Shown here: positions 37,688 through 47,647 of the stretch, one piece after another
Layout: the number at the start of each line of letters is the position of its first letter
How positions within the stretch are numbered: position 1 is the stretch's first letter
IMG/VR virus record: IMGVR_UViG_3300006737_000004
Coordinates: 1 to 56,474 of that record
DNA from: a virus
Direction: 5' to 3' (one strand)
Length of the DNA: 56,474 bases
The notes under the pieces: generated by a model
What the model was told of the DNA's origin: nothing
Seen by the model: only the letters and a program-made list of their open reading frames with translations
Databases searched by the model: none
Position numbers and translations under genes: made by a program

Positions 37688-39205
37688 ATGGCAGATGAGT
37701 CTCGTATTAACCCTTTTGTTTTTCCATTAGAGGGTGGTTTAGTTCTTGACCGTTCTACTTTTTCTATGGAACCTGGAATGGCATTAGAGTTAGAAAACTT
37801 TGAGCCTGACGTTGGTGGTGGGTATAGACGAATAAACGGATATACTAAGTGGAATACTAACATAGTACCACAAACCTCTGCCTCTACTGAAGCAGTACTA
37901 ATGTCTGCATATTTTGCAGGAAATAGTAAAGTAATTGCCGCAAGGGGTCAGAAAGTATTTGAGGCTGCTAGTGGTAGTGGTTCTTGGACGGAGATAGATA
38001 CGGGCAGAAGTAATGCAATACGGTACTCCTATGACAGATACAACCTAAGTGGTACAGAGTATATTGTGTGGGCTGATGGTGCTAATCATGCAACAAAGTA
38101 TGATGGCAGTACACTAACAGACCTTAATGCTACTGGTGCTCCAAGCAATCCTAAGTACGTAAAACACTTTAAGAATGCACTCTTCTTTGCAGGTATGTCA
38201 GCTTCACCAGAAGAAGTAGTATTTACTGCCCCATATACTGACAGTGATTTTACTGCAGCTAATGGTGCAGGTAGTATACGAGTTGATAGTAAAATTACAG
38301 CACTGTTCCCTTTTCGTGATGAACTATACATCTTTGCAGAAGAACGTATATACAAACTTGTGGGAAATACAGTTGCTGATTTTGCAATGCAACCTGTTAC
38401 ACGAGACATTGGTTGTCTTAATGGACACACTGTACAAGAACTTGCAGGTGAGATTGTTTTCCTTGGTCGTGACGGTTTAAGAACGGTTGCTGGTACTGCT
38501 AAAATTAATGATGTTGAGTTAGGCACAATTAGTAAGCCAGTACAGGAGTTGTTTGAAGGCGAGACAGACGTTGATGATTTTAATAGTCTAGTTATTCCTG
38601 ATAAAACACAATATCGTATTTTCTTTTCTAAACCAAATAGCACACTAGAAAGTACAGCTACAGGTGTTATTGCTGTACGTAAAGCACAGGGTTATGAGTT
38701 TGCTAAGATAAAAGGTGTACAACCAGCATCTACAGACTCAGCCAGTGTACAAGGTACTACCTACGTTATTCATGGTGGATACGATGGATACGTGTATCGC
38801 CAAGAACAAGGCAATAAATTTGATACACGAAATATTATAGGTCGTTATCGTAGCCCAGATATTACAGCAGGTGATGCAGGAATACGTAAGAACTTCCAAC
38901 GTGTTATTATTAACTACTCACCCACAGGTACAGTAAACTCTGATTTATTTTTACGGTACGACTATGAAGACCCTAATGTTCCAAGGCCAGCAGCTTACCC
39001 ATTTGACTCTACAAAAGTTGTAGCTATCTATGGAACGTCACTATACAACACTGCTACTTATGGTGGTCAAACAAACCCACTTGTAAGGCAACCCGTAGAG
39101 GGTTCAGGTTTTGCAGTAGCACTTCGTGTTGTAGATAATGCAGAGTCATCCCCATACTCTCTCAAGGGTTTTCAGCTAGAATTTGACGCAGGAGCAAGAC
39201 GTTAA
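37688..39205 (+). CDS. Tail tubular or nozzle protein, 505 aa
   Basis: 505 aa with beta-propeller-like repeats: [25 protein letters not shown] at the start, then several strands that end in G-x-[19 protein letters not shown] is typical of nozzle proteins in marine podoviruses. It would form the tail tube or nozzle through which DNA is ejected. It starts one base after the adaptor stop and overlaps the fibre gene by one base. Confidence 0.75.
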   Translation: MADESRINPFVFPLEGGLVLDRSTFSMEPGMALELENFEPDVGGGYRRINGYTKWNTNIVPQTSASTEAVLMSAYFAGNSKVIAARGQKVFEAASGSGSWTEIDTGRSNAIRYSYDRYNLSGTEYIVWADGANHATKYDGSTLTDLNATGAPSNPKYVKHFKNALFFAGMSASPEEVVFTAPYTDSDFTAANGAGSIRVDSKITALFPFRDELYIFAEERIYKLVGNTVADFAMQPVTRDIGCLNGHTVQELAGEIVFLGRDGLRTVAGTAKINDVELGTISKPVQELFEGETDVDDFNSLVIPDKTQYRIFFSKPNSTLESTATGVIAVRKAQGYEFAKIKGVQPASTDSASVQGTTYVIHGGYDGYVYRQEQGNKFDTRNIIGRYRSPDITAGDAGIRKNFQRVIINYSPTGTVNSDLFLRYDYEDPNVPRPAAYPFDSTKVVAIYGTSLYNTATYGGQTNPLVRQPVEGSGFAVALRVVDNAESSPYSLKGFQLEFDAGARR

Positions 39206-40983
39206 TGGCAGGTTATACAAGACAGTCTACATATACAGACGGTGATATTATTCAGGCAGCAGACTCCAATGATGAGTTTGATCAGGTTCTTGCTGCTTTT
39301 AATAATGCCTCTGGACACAAACATGATGGTACTGCAGCAGAAGGGCCAGTTATTGGTTTAATTGGTGATGCTGGTTCTACTACACCTAAAAATAAAGTTG
39401 TTGTAGATGATACAAACAATCAAGTAGAGTTTAACATTGATGTATCTGGTACGTCTACTGAACAGTTTGTAGTTAAAGATGGTGTTATCGAACCTACTAC
39501 GGATAATGACATTGATCTTGGCTCAAGTAGTAAAGAGTTTAAAAATGCTTACTTTGATGGTACAGTAACTACAGATGCTCTTGTAGCTGATACTGCAGAC
39601 ATTAATGGTGGTACAGTAGACGGTGTAACTATCGGTGGAGCTAGTGCAGGAGACATTACTTTTGCTAACTTATCAGATGGTACAATTACTGTAACAGCAT
39701 TTGTTGATGAAGATAATATGTCTTCTAATTCTGCTACACTTCTCCCAACTCAACAGTCTGTTAAAGCATATGTAGATGCCCAAGTAACTGCACAGGATTT
39801 AGACTTTCAAGCAGACTCAGGTGGTGCTCTTAACATTGACCTAGACAGTGAGACTTTATCACTAGCAGGTGGTACTGGCATTGACACAGCAGGTTCTGGT
39901 AATGAAGTTACCTTTGCTATTGACAGTACTGTTGCAACTTTAACAGGGTCACAAACTCTTACAAATAAAACCTTGACAAGCCCTGTGTTGAACGGTACAA
40001 TAAGTGGAACATCCATTAAAGATGAAGATGATTTATCTTCTGATAGTGCTTCTCACCTAGCTACCCAACAATCAATTAAGGCTTATGTAGATGCTCAAGT
40101 AACTGCTCAAGACTTAGACTTCCAAGGTGACTCTGGTGGAGCACTGTCAATTGACTTAGATAGTGAAACACTAGACATTGCAGGTGGTACAGGTATTGAT
40201 ACTTCTGGCTCTAGTAATACTCTTACTGTAGCAATTGATAGTACTGTAGCAACACTGTCAGGTACACAAACACTAACTAATAAATCTATTGATGCCACAC
40301 AACTTACAGGTACTGTAGCAAATGCACGACTAGACGCAGAGCTACAAGCACTAGCTGGACTAACCTCTGCTGCTGATAAAGGTATTCAATTCACTGGTTC
40401 AGGTTCTGCAGGTACATACGACCTTACTACTGCAGGTAAAGCACTACTTGATGATGCAAGTGCATCTGCACAGAGAACTACACTAGGACTAGGCACAGCA
40501 GCAGTTACAGATACAGGTATTAGTAACGGTAACGTAGCAGTCTTTACCAGTGGTGCAGCAGATAATGACTTCCTTCGTATTGATGGTACAGCTATTGAAG
40601 GTAGATCAGCAACAGAAGTATTAAGTGACATTGGTGGTCAAGCAGCATTAACGTTTGGTATTTCTAACACAAATGCTGTAAAGATTGACAGTGCATCTGT
40701 AGCTGACGATGAGTATGCAAGATTCACAGCCAGTGGTCTTGAGAGTCGTTCTACTGCTGAAGTTCTTAGTGACATTGGTGGTCAAGCCTCACTTACATTT
40801 GGCATTTCAAATACGAATGCAGTTAAGATAGACAGTGCATCAGTAGCAGATGATGAATACGCAAGGTTCACATCTAGTGGATTAGAAAGTAGATCAACCT
40901 CAGAAGTTCTTAGTGACATAGGAGCTACAACAGCAGCAGCCGCAGCAGATGAGGCAACAGCATTAGCAATTGCTCTAGGATAG
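39205..40983 (+). CDS. Tail fibre, 592 aa, with two long tandem repeats
   Basis: The N-terminus ([20 protein letters not shown]) and SGHKHDGT are typical of phage tail fibre attachment regions. Residues about 170-280 and 275-385 are near-copies (EDxxSSxSAxxxxTQQS then QDLDFQ). Three copies of a 48-residue unit with [22 protein letters not shown] lie at the C-terminus. No S74 protease tail is present; it ends in an Ala-rich helix. It is probably the adaptor-proximal fibre that carries the S74 fibres coded downstream. Confidence 0.8.
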   Translation: MAGYTRQSTYTDGDIIQAADSNDEFDQVLAAFNNASGHKHDGTAAEGPVIGLIGDAGSTTPKNKVVVDDTNNQVEFNIDVSGTSTEQFVVKDGVIEPTTDNDIDLGSSSKEFKNAYFDGTVTTDALVADTADINGGTVDGVTIGGASAGDITFANLSDGTITVTAFVDEDNMSSNSATLLPTQQSVKAYVDAQVTAQDLDFQADSGGALNIDLDSETLSLAGGTGIDTAGSGNEVTFAIDSTVATLTGSQTLTNKTLTSPVLNGTISGTSIKDEDDLSSDSASHLATQQSIKAYVDAQVTAQDLDFQGDSGGALSIDLDSETLDIAGGTGIDTSGSSNTLTVAIDSTVATLSGTQTLTNKSIDATQLTGTVANARLDAELQALAGLTSAADKGIQFTGSGSAGTYDLTTAGKALLDDASASAQRTTLGLGTAAVTDTGISNGNVAVFTSGAADNDFLRIDGTAIEGRSATEVLSDIGGQAALTFGISNTNAVKIDSASVADDEYARFTASGLESRSTAEVLSDIGGQASLTFGISNTNAVKIDSASVADDEYARFTSSGLESRSTSEVLSDIGATTAAAAADEATALAIALG

Positions 40984-40992
40984 GAAAAGGAT

Positions 40993-41337
40993 ATGGCAAA
41001 CACATTTAAGGCGGTAACTAAAGCAGGTATTACATCAGAAGATGTAATTTATACTGTTGCAAGTTCCACTACCAGTATTATACTAGGGCTTGTCCTTGGT
41101 AACACAACAGGAAGTCAGGTTACTGTAACTGTAACTCTTAGCTCAGATACATCTAACAGGGCAGGTGCAAACAATGAAGCTAACCAAGATGTTGAGATTG
41201 TGACAAATGCAGCAGTACCTGCAGGATCATCTCTCAGTGTACTGGATGGTAAGATTGTAATGGAGACTACAGACATACTTAAAGTCACAGCCACTGGTGC
41301 TACTGACGTTATTGTGTCCATGATGGAGATTACCTAA
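40993..41337 (+). CDS. Small beta-rich tail-associated protein, 114 aa
   Basis: 114 aa, rich in Thr, Val and Ala with strand-like repeats (GLVLGNTTGSQVTVTVTLSS). AAGGAT precedes the ATG. It is located between two fibre genes, overlapping the next by one base. It may be a fibre-tip adaptor or a receptor-binding part; similar 110-120-aa proteins are seen in cyanophage and marine phage fibre cassettes. Function is inferred from context. Confidence 0.6.
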   Translation: MANTFKAVTKAGITSEDVIYTVASSTTSIILGLVLGNTTGSQVTVTVTLSSDTSNRAGANNEANQDVEIVTNAAVPAGSSLSVLDGKIVMETTDILKVTATGATDVIVSMMEIT

Positions 41338-42650
41338 TGACCAGTAAGGCATTTGAATTAGCACAGCTTGGCGATGCTGTAACGGTTGATAGTTCTGGCA
41401 ATTTAGGCTTGGGAACTAGCAGCCCAACAGCTATCCTTGATGTTAGGCGTGGAGATGCTAGTGGCAAAATAGCTGAGTTTCACACCTCAACAGGATACGG
41501 ACTTGAGTTAGGGTCAAGCCAAACTGAGGCTTATGTTGCCTCTGGTTCAAGCCAAGCATTACTATTTAAAACCAATGACACAAGTGAGAGGATGCGCCTG
41601 ACAGCCGATGGAAAATTGGGCGTGGGAACTAGCAGCCCTGACGCATTAACCCATATTTACAGTGGTGCATCTGGCGTAACAAACCCTCACTCCTACACAA
41701 AGCTGCACGTTGAGAGTGCTGACCACAATGCTATTCAGCTAAGTGGTAGCTCTGGTGGGGAACAATGGATTTGGTTTGCTGATGACACAACAGCAACCCC
41801 TGTTGGTGGGCTGACTTATTATCATGGTGAGAATTACATGGGCTTCCGTGTGAATAGTGCGGAGAGGGCCAGAATAGACAGCAGTGGCAATCTGCGAGTG
41901 GCTAAAACCACTTCTGCCCTTGCTGATGTGGGTCATGAACTTAGTAACGAAGGATATGCGTACCACACCAGAGATGGCGGTACTGCAATGTACATCAACC
42001 GCAAATCAAGTGATGGTAGTATAATTGATTTTTATAGAGATTCTTATGTGGGGAGTATCGGTATTCAGTCTACTGGCTTTTATATTGACGGTGAATCTGG
42101 GCATACGGGTCTTAGGTTCGGTGCTAATACTTTTATACCCAGAGACAACCAAGCAGACGCAGATAACGTGGTTGATTTGGGGGCAGCGTCAGCCCGTTTC
42201 GATGATGTCCACGCCACTAACGGCACTATCCAAACCTCTGACCGCAACGAAAAGCAGGACATTGCAGAACTGACAGATGCAGAAAAACGTGTAGCTGTAG
42301 CTGCCAAAGGTCTGATGCGGAAGTTCCGTTGGAAGTCAGCCGTAACAGAAAAAGGTGAAGCAGCCCGTACCCACTTTGGTATCATAGCTCAAGACCTACA
42401 AGCTGCCTTTGCAGCAGAAAGCCTAGATGCAGGTGACTATGCTATGTTCATCTCAAGCACATGGTGGGAAACACAGACAGAAGTCCCTGCCGTAGAAGCT
42501 GACGAAGAAAAGGGCATTGAAGCAGCAGATGCTTACACCCGAACAGACACCTACAACACAGAAGAAGAAGCACCAGAGGGTGCAACAAAGAAAACAAGAC
42601 TAGGTGTTAGGTATTCTGAGCTACTAGCATTTATAATAGGAGCTTTATAA
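41337..42650 (+). CDS. Tail fibre with S74 auto-cleaving chaperone domain, 437 aa
   Basis: 437 aa. The N-terminal part has GNLGLGTSSPTAILDVRRGDASG repeats (LGVGTSSPDALTHIYSG is a second copy) typical of fibre stalks. The C-terminal 130 residues form a Peptidase_S74 domain: TSDRNEKQDI gives the Ser-Lys pair, followed by GIIAQDLQAAFA. S74 domains fold the trimer and then cut themselves off. Codon use looks richer in G/C at third positions than in flanking genes, which suggests a recent exchange. Confidence 0.88.
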   Translation: MTSKAFELAQLGDAVTVDSSGNLGLGTSSPTAILDVRRGDASGKIAEFHTSTGYGLELGSSQTEAYVASGSSQALLFKTNDTSERMRLTADGKLGVGTSSPDALTHIYSGASGVTNPHSYTKLHVESADHNAIQLSGSSGGEQWIWFADDTTATPVGGLTYYHGENYMGFRVNSAERARIDSSGNLRVAKTTSALADVGHELSNEGYAYHTRDGGTAMYINRKSSDGSIIDFYRDSYVGSIGIQSTGFYIDGESGHTGLRFGANTFIPRDNQADADNVVDLGAASARFDDVHATNGTIQTSDRNEKQDIAELTDAEKRVAVAAKGLMRKFRWKSAVTEKGEAARTHFGIIAQDLQAAFAAESLDAGDYAMFISSTWWETQTEVPAVEADEEKGIEAADAYTRTDTYNTEEEAPEGATKKTRLGVRYSELLAFIIGAL

Positions 42651-44293
42651 TGGCAGGATATATTGGATCAAAAATGTCCGTCACTTTAGTTGGTGGCGGT
42701 ACATTTAATAGTGATGTTACCTTTGAAGATAATGCAGATATTATAACAGCTAGTGCAGGTACTTCTAACTTTCGTGCAGGTGTAAACGCAGGGAACTCTA
42801 TTGCTTCTGGTGGTAACTATAATGTAGTAGTGGGCGATGAGGCTGGTACTGCAATTACGACAGGTGATTACAATGTGGCTGTTGGTTATATTGCAGGTGA
42901 TGCAATCACTACTGGTGAGAGAAACGTAATCGCAGGTTATAGTGCAGGTGGTGCTTTAACGGTAGGTGGATCAAATACAGCCATTGGTGACAGAGCATTA
43001 TTGGCAGATACGCAGGGTTCAAGTTCTGTTGCCATTGGTAGAAATGCGTTATTTGCTCAAAACTTTACATCAGCTACTACTGTTTACAATGTTGCCATTG
43101 GCAGGGATGCAGGTGCATCAATATCTACAGGCATACAAAACACCCTGATCGGTGGTCTGACAGGTGATGCCTTAACTGTTGGCACTAAAAATAATGCTAT
43201 GGGTTATCGTGCACTCAGTTTCGATACACAAGGCAGCAAATCAGTTGCGATTGGAAACTTTTCATTAGCTAGTCAAAACTTTACGTCAGCTACTGATACT
43301 TACAATACTGCTGTTGGACATGCCGCAGGTGAAGGCATTACGACAGGCGTACAGAATACTCTTACTGGCGGTCTGGCAGGAGATGCTTTAACGGATGCAG
43401 ATTATAATGTGGCAATCGGTTATGCAGCATTAACTTCAGACACACTAGGCAGTAGGTCGGTAGCTATAGGTACTAATGCTCTTAATGCACAAAACTTTAC
43501 CTCTGCTACAAATACTTACAATACGGCTGTGGGTAATAATGCAGGTGAATCAATTACGACAGGTACAGGAAACACCTTTCTAGGTGCTAGTGCAGGTGAT
43601 GGTACTGATAATGGTAATAATAATACTGCTGTTGGTTATATAGCACTTAATGCCAACTGTGGTGACGAAAACACAGCGGTTGGCGAAAATGCTTTAGGCC
43701 GTTGCACAGGTTCTACCAATACAGCAGTGGGCAAAGATGCAGGTGAATATGTAACAAGCGGTTCTAACAATATTCTTTTAGGGCCAGACACAGGAGTTTC
43801 AGGAAGCCCCGGTGGTCAGATTACTACTGGTACTAATAATATCGTGGTAGGTGACGAAAATAATGATGCTGCTTACATCCAAATAGATTGGACTGTAGCC
43901 TCTGACCAACGTGACAAGACAGACTTTACAGCACTAGACTTAGGCTTAGACTTTGTTAAGGCGTTGTCTCCTGTTACTTACAAGTGGGATAAACGTTCTA
44001 AGTATGGTGATAAGCGTGCGGATGATTATGATCTTAATGCACAGACACCAGACGGTACGCACAAAGAAGATTGGTTAGACATAGGCTTCAAAGCACAAGA
44101 AGTAGAGGCACTAGAAATAGCTGCTGGGTATAAGATTGCTGACAAAACAAACTTAGTAACATCACTTACTTCTGATGGTAAACAATATGGGATGCAGTAC
44201 AGCAAGTTTGTACCAATCCTAGTCAAAGCCATACAAGAACTGTCTGCTAAGAATGCTGCACTAGAAGCTCGTATAGCTACATTGGAAGGTTAA
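42650..44293 (+). CDS. Tail fibre with YadA-like head repeats and S74 domain, 547 aa
   Basis: 547 aa. An N-terminal segment (TASAGTSNFRAGVNAG) is shared with the fibre at 44585. The centre has about a dozen 14-17-residue repeats of the type NTAVGxxAGxxIT, which form left-handed beta-rolls in trimeric adhesins. The C-terminus is an S74 domain (VASDQRDKTDF, then GFKAQEVEALE). It is a trimeric receptor-binding fibre. It overlaps the previous gene by one base and is followed by a 90-aa partner. Confidence 0.88.
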   Translation: MAGYIGSKMSVTLVGGGTFNSDVTFEDNADIITASAGTSNFRAGVNAGNSIASGGNYNVVVGDEAGTAITTGDYNVAVGYIAGDAITTGERNVIAGYSAGGALTVGGSNTAIGDRALLADTQGSSSVAIGRNALFAQNFTSATTVYNVAIGRDAGASISTGIQNTLIGGLTGDALTVGTKNNAMGYRALSFDTQGSKSVAIGNFSLASQNFTSATDTYNTAVGHAAGEGITTGVQNTLTGGLAGDALTDADYNVAIGYAALTSDTLGSRSVAIGTNALNAQNFTSATNTYNTAVGNNAGESITTGTGNTFLGASAGDGTDNGNNNTAVGYIALNANCGDENTAVGENALGRCTGSTNTAVGKDAGEYVTSGSNNILLGPDTGVSGSPGGQITTGTNNIVVGDENNDAAYIQIDWTVASDQRDKTDFTALDLGLDFVKALSPVTYKWDKRSKYGDKRADDYDLNAQTPDGTHKEDWLDIGFKAQEVEALEIAAGYKIADKTNLVTSLTSDGKQYGMQYSKFVPILVKAIQELSAKNAALEARIATLEG

Positions 44294-44296
44294 GAT

Positions 44297-44569
44297 ATGA
44301 CTAGAGAAACAGATGAAATTAGCAAAGCACATGAAGCATGTCTTGGTGGGGCAGACACTATTAATACAGTAATTGCCACACACAATAAAGGTAGTGATGC
44401 AACAGATGATGATTTCGCATGGGAGTTAACACATGATGAAAAGAAAGATCGTGTGTCTCGAAGTGTAAGTTATTTGAAGTATCAGAAAGATACCTATGCA
44501 GATTGGGGTGATAAAGATTTTACCGCAATTAATGCAGCAATTACGGCGGCTGATGCTTTTACAGGATAG
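44297..44569 (+). CDS. Small fibre-associated protein, 90 aa (paralogue of 46842 gene)
   Basis: 90 aa. An acidic, helical protein with a C-terminal pattern W-x(6-9)-R-x-V-x-YLK...W-x(3)-D-x-T-x-INAAI. The gene after the third fibre (46842-47063) has the same W...R-x-V-x-HLQ...W-x(4)-D-x-T-VVNKAI pattern. Each copy follows one S74 fibre gene, so I suggest a fibre-specific assembly or partner protein. No function known. Confidence 0.65.
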   Translation: MTRETDEISKAHEACLGGADTINTVIATHNKGSDATDDDFAWELTHDEKKDRVSRSVSYLKYQKDTYADWGDKDFTAINAAITAADAFTG

Positions 44570-44584
44570 TTGGAGATATAACTA

Positions 44585-46831
44585 ATGTCAGGATACATAG
44601 GTACAATACCTACACCACAGGCTACACAAACTAGAGATGTGTTTACAGCAACAGCATCACAAACAACCTTTGCTACAAGTGGTTACACGGTTGGTTTTTT
44701 AGATGTCTATGTTAACGGTGTACATTTTAAAAACGGCACAGACTACACAGCAACTAATGGCTCAGATGTGGTTATGGCCTCTGGTTTGGATGCTGATGAT
44801 TATGTAGAAGTTGTTGCTTTTAGTACATTCTCTACAAGTGACACTGTGTCAGCCTCAGGTGGTGGAACGTTTAGTGGTGATGTTACATTCGCAGATGGTG
44901 CAGACCTTGTTACCGCCAGTGCAGGTACATCCAACTTCAGAGCAGGGGTAAATGCTGGAAACTCAATTCAGTCTGGCGGCAATTACAACGTGGTTGTGGG
45001 TGATGAGGCAGGGACTGCTATTACTACTGGCGATAATAATACAATGTTAGGGTATAGTGCTGGTGTAGCTTTAACCACGGGTTTACGAAATACGTTACTT
45101 GGTGCTACCGCTGGAGATGCCATTGTGGGTGCTGAACGTAATACGGCTGTGGGGTATGGCGCATTACATACTGAAACTGAGGGTGATAGAAGTACTGCTG
45201 TTGGTGTATTTGCTTTAAGCACTCAAAATACATCAGGTGGTGGTAATGTCTATAATACGGCTGTTGGGTATGGAGCAGGTAATGTAATAACCACAGGTAC
45301 AAACAACACCTTAATCGGTGGCCTTGCAGGTGATGCAATTACGACAGGGACTTACAACACCGCACTCGGTTCTAATGCATTAGGTGCTAACACCACCGCA
45401 TCCTACAGTGTGGCACTCGGTTCTTTTTCTTTGTACAGCAACACCACTGGCGCAGCAAATGTAGCATCAGGGTACTATTCGTTACACAACACCACCACTG
45501 GAACTCAAAATGCAGCCTCTGGGTACTATTCGGGGTACAGCAATTCTACGGGTAACTACAATTCGTTTTTTGGCGGTCAAGCGGGATATTCAAACACCAC
45601 TGCATCAAACAATGCAGCTGTGGGTTGGGCTGCACTATATGACAATACGACAGGTCATAGTAATTCTGCTCTTGGCGATAGTGCATTACAAAATAATACG
45701 ACAGGGAATTACAATGTAGGTATAGGTCGTAATGCACTGGATTCAAACACCACCGCAAGTAACAACACTGCCGTTGGGTATCAGGCACTTTACGATAACA
45801 CCACTGGTGACGACATGGTTGCAGTTGGTTGGCAAGCCTTAGCCAACAACACAACTGGTCAAGACAACGTGGCGATAGGGCTACAGGCAGCAGTCAATAA
45901 CACGACAGGTAACAACAATGTTGCTGTAGGGTTAGCCGCTTTGCATCAAAACACCACCGCATCAAACAACGTAGCCGTGGGGTATAGGTCACAGTATTCA
46001 ACTACTACTGGAGATAAAAATATCTCTTTGGGTGGTGACAGCATGTACACTAATACTACTGGCGTAAAAAATGTAGCCGTTGGGCATGATTCTTTAGTGC
46101 TAAATACCACTGGTAGCTACAATACGGCCGTGGGGGATCTAGCATTATCTGCCAACACCACTGCATCACAAACTGTTGCTATTGGCAGTTCAGCAGGTAA
46201 ATCTTTAACAACAAATGGTGCAGGAACTTTTGTAGGTAATGACGCAGGTAGAGACGCAACAGGCAGTACAAACGCATTTTTTGGGCATGACAGTGGTAGA
46301 CTTATTACAAGTGGTGCTAAAAACGTTGTTATTGGATCATATGACGGCAACGAAAACGGCCTAGACATACGCACCTCTGACAACAACGTTGTGCTGTCGG
46401 ATGGAGATGGTAATATTATTCTTTCATACCAAAGCTCTGGTAATACTACGAAAATGCAATATGTGTATAGCAATACAACTTCTTCTGCCGCAAATGTAGC
46501 TATACTTTCTAGTGGAACAATTGCTAGGTCAACTTCATCTCTGCGTTATAAGAATACAGTAAACGATGCCACACATGGCTTAACAGAACTGCTTGCACTT
46601 CGACCTGTTACTTACAAGGGCAACAACGATGGCGACACAGTATTCGGTGGTTTGATTGCTGAAGAAGTCCACGATGCAGGGCTTACAGAGTTTGTAACCT
46701 ACAACGATGACAATGAGCCAGATGCACTAGCATATGGAAACATGGTATCCCTCTGCATCAAAGCAATACAAGAACAACAGGAAACCATCACGGCTTTAAA
46801 AGCACGTATCACTACCCTAGAAAACGCATAA
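44585..46831 (+). CDS. Tail fibre with YadA-like repeats and S74 domain, 748 aa
   Basis: 748 aa. The N-terminus (about 1-95) has a distinct attachment region (TFATSGYTVGFLDVYVNG). The segment TASAGTSNFRAGVNAG is shared with the 42650 gene but with mostly different codons. The centre has over twenty short NNTTG-type repeats, again left-handed beta-roll units. The C-terminus has an S74 domain (STSSLRYKNTV, then GLIAEEVHDAG). It is the longest of three S74 fibres and would have its own receptor specificity. Repeats lie at many positions from 44900 to 46300. Confidence 0.88.
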   Translation: MSGYIGTIPTPQATQTRDVFTATASQTTFATSGYTVGFLDVYVNGVHFKNGTDYTATNGSDVVMASGLDADDYVEVVAFSTFSTSDTVSASGGGTFSGDVTFADGADLVTASAGTSNFRAGVNAGNSIQSGGNYNVVVGDEAGTAITTGDNNTMLGYSAGVALTTGLRNTLLGATAGDAIVGAERNTAVGYGALHTETEGDRSTAVGVFALSTQNTSGGGNVYNTAVGYGAGNVITTGTNNTLIGGLAGDAITTGTYNTALGSNALGANTTASYSVALGSFSLYSNTTGAANVASGYYSLHNTTTGTQNAASGYYSGYSNSTGNYNSFFGGQAGYSNTTASNNAAVGWAALYDNTTGHSNSALGDSALQNNTTGNYNVGIGRNALDSNTTASNNTAVGYQALYDNTTGDDMVAVGWQALANNTTGQDNVAIGLQAAVNNTTGNNNVAVGLAALHQNTTASNNVAVGYRSQYSTTTGDKNISLGGDSMYTNTTGVKNVAVGHDSLVLNTTGSYNTAVGDLALSANTTASQTVAIGSSAGKSLTTNGAGTFVGNDAGRDATGSTNAFFGHDSGRLITSGAKNVVIGSYDGNENGLDIRTSDNNVVLSDGDGNIILSYQSSGNTTKMQYVYSNTTSSAANVAILSSGTIARSTSSLRYKNTVNDATHGLTELLALRPVTYKGNNDGDTVFGGLIAEEVHDAGLTEFVTYNDDNEPDALAYGNMVSLCIKAIQEQQETITALKARITTLENA

Positions 46832-46841
46832 GGAAAAAGAA

Positions 46842-47063
46842 ATGACTGACACACCAACTAAAGAAGAAATCGCACAGCACTACACAGCAATGGGTCACTC
46901 TGTTGATCTGCTAAATGCTGGTAAACCATCTGACATGGAAGCAGACGATTGGACTGCAACCAAGGCTCGTAATGTAGAGCATCTACAGTTGATGGTGGCA
47001 AAGGACTTCTGGACTTCAGAAGATATGACTGTGGTGAATAAAGCTATCGCAGATAATAAGTAA
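46842..47063 (+). CDS. Small fibre-associated protein, 73 aa (paralogue of 44297 gene)
   Basis: 73 aa, acidic. Helical, with DDWTATKARNVEHLQLMVAKDFW then EDMTVVNKAIADNK. RNVEHL is the conserved string in such small proteins of marine phages next to fibres. Together with the 90-aa gene at 44297 it is a paralogous pair, each after a fibre. AAGGAAAAAG lies before the ATG. Function unknown. Confidence 0.65.
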   Translation: MTDTPTKEEIAQHYTAMGHSVDLLNAGKPSDMEADDWTATKARNVEHLQLMVAKDFWTSEDMTVVNKAIADNK

Positions 47064-47085
47064 CTTAACATAAAGGAGAAAGCTA

Positions 47086-47307
47086 ATGGCAGAGAAAAAA
47101 ACAAACGTCATTACTGTTAACGATAAAGAATACACAGAAGATCAACTTACAGATCAGCAAAAGGGTATGATTAATCATATTACTGATCTAGAACGTAAGA
47201 TTGGTTCTACACAATTTAATCTTGATCAGTTACAAGTTGGTCGTCAAGCCTTCTTGGATATGCTTACAAAATCTCTAGAGGAAGAAGTAACCTCTGAACC
47301 AGAATAA
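47086..47307 (+). CDS. DUF6447-like small protein, 73 aa
   Basis: A basic start, then VITVNDKEYTEDQLTDQQKGMINHI followed by a coiled helix (DLERKIGSTQFNLDQLQVGRQAFLDML). A short beta segment V-x-G/D-K-E-Y ahead of a long helix is typical of a phage family I know as DUF6447. AAAGGAG lies upstream of the ATG. Position between fibres and internal virion proteins suggests a structural or assembly role, unproven. Confidence 0.6.
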   Translation: MAEKKTNVITVNDKEYTEDQLTDQQKGMINHITDLERKIGSTQFNLDQLQVGRQAFLDMLTKSLEEEVTSEPE

Positions 47308-47327
47308 AATATAAAGGCTGAATAAAT

Positions 47328-47600
47328 ATGACTAAAGATAGCTGGCATTTAAGTAAATCTGTACCCATCTCTTTTATACTGGCTATCATTGGTCAGACTG
47401 TAGCACTTGTTTGGTATGTATCTAGTTTAGATAATAACATTCAAAATAATCAACGTGAACTTATTAGGCATGAGACTAGAATAGAAGCCTTAGAAAAGGT
47501 AGTTCAAAGTCAGGCTGTAACTCTTGGACGTATGGATGAGAATATTAAGGCTATACGACACTCAGTGGAAAAGATGGCGAATAGGGATACGGAACAGTAA
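47328..47600 (+). CDS. Membrane-anchored coiled-coil protein, 90 aa
   Basis: One hydrophobic helix (VPISFILAIIGQTVALVWYV, about 12-31) is followed by a coiled coil (NNQRELIRHETRIEALEKVV) and a polar tail. This is the layout of an inner-membrane spanin or a virion-membrane protein. There is no linked outer-membrane lipoprotein gene, so the spanin role is uncertain. Many marine phages carry a similar gene here. Starts 20 bases after the DUF6447-like gene. Confidence 0.6.
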   Translation: MTKDSWHLSKSVPISFILAIIGQTVALVWYVSSLDNNIQNNQRELIRHETRIEALEKVVQSQAVTLGRMDENIKAIRHSVEKMANRDTEQ

Positions 47601-47647
47601 ATAACTGGAGTCTTTCTTTTAGGTAATTTAAGCAGGGGGGAGTGCTT

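Noticed and set aside
44577-44582. TATAAC before the third fibre gene as another promoter
   Set aside because: No -35 box at 15-18 bases upstream; it overlaps the ribosome-binding region, so it is probably chance.
44900-46300. Many short regularly spaced repeats, CRISPR-like at first glance
   Set aside because: They are coding repeats (NNTTG and NTAVG peptide units) with variable length and synonymous drift, not identical repeats with unique spacers.
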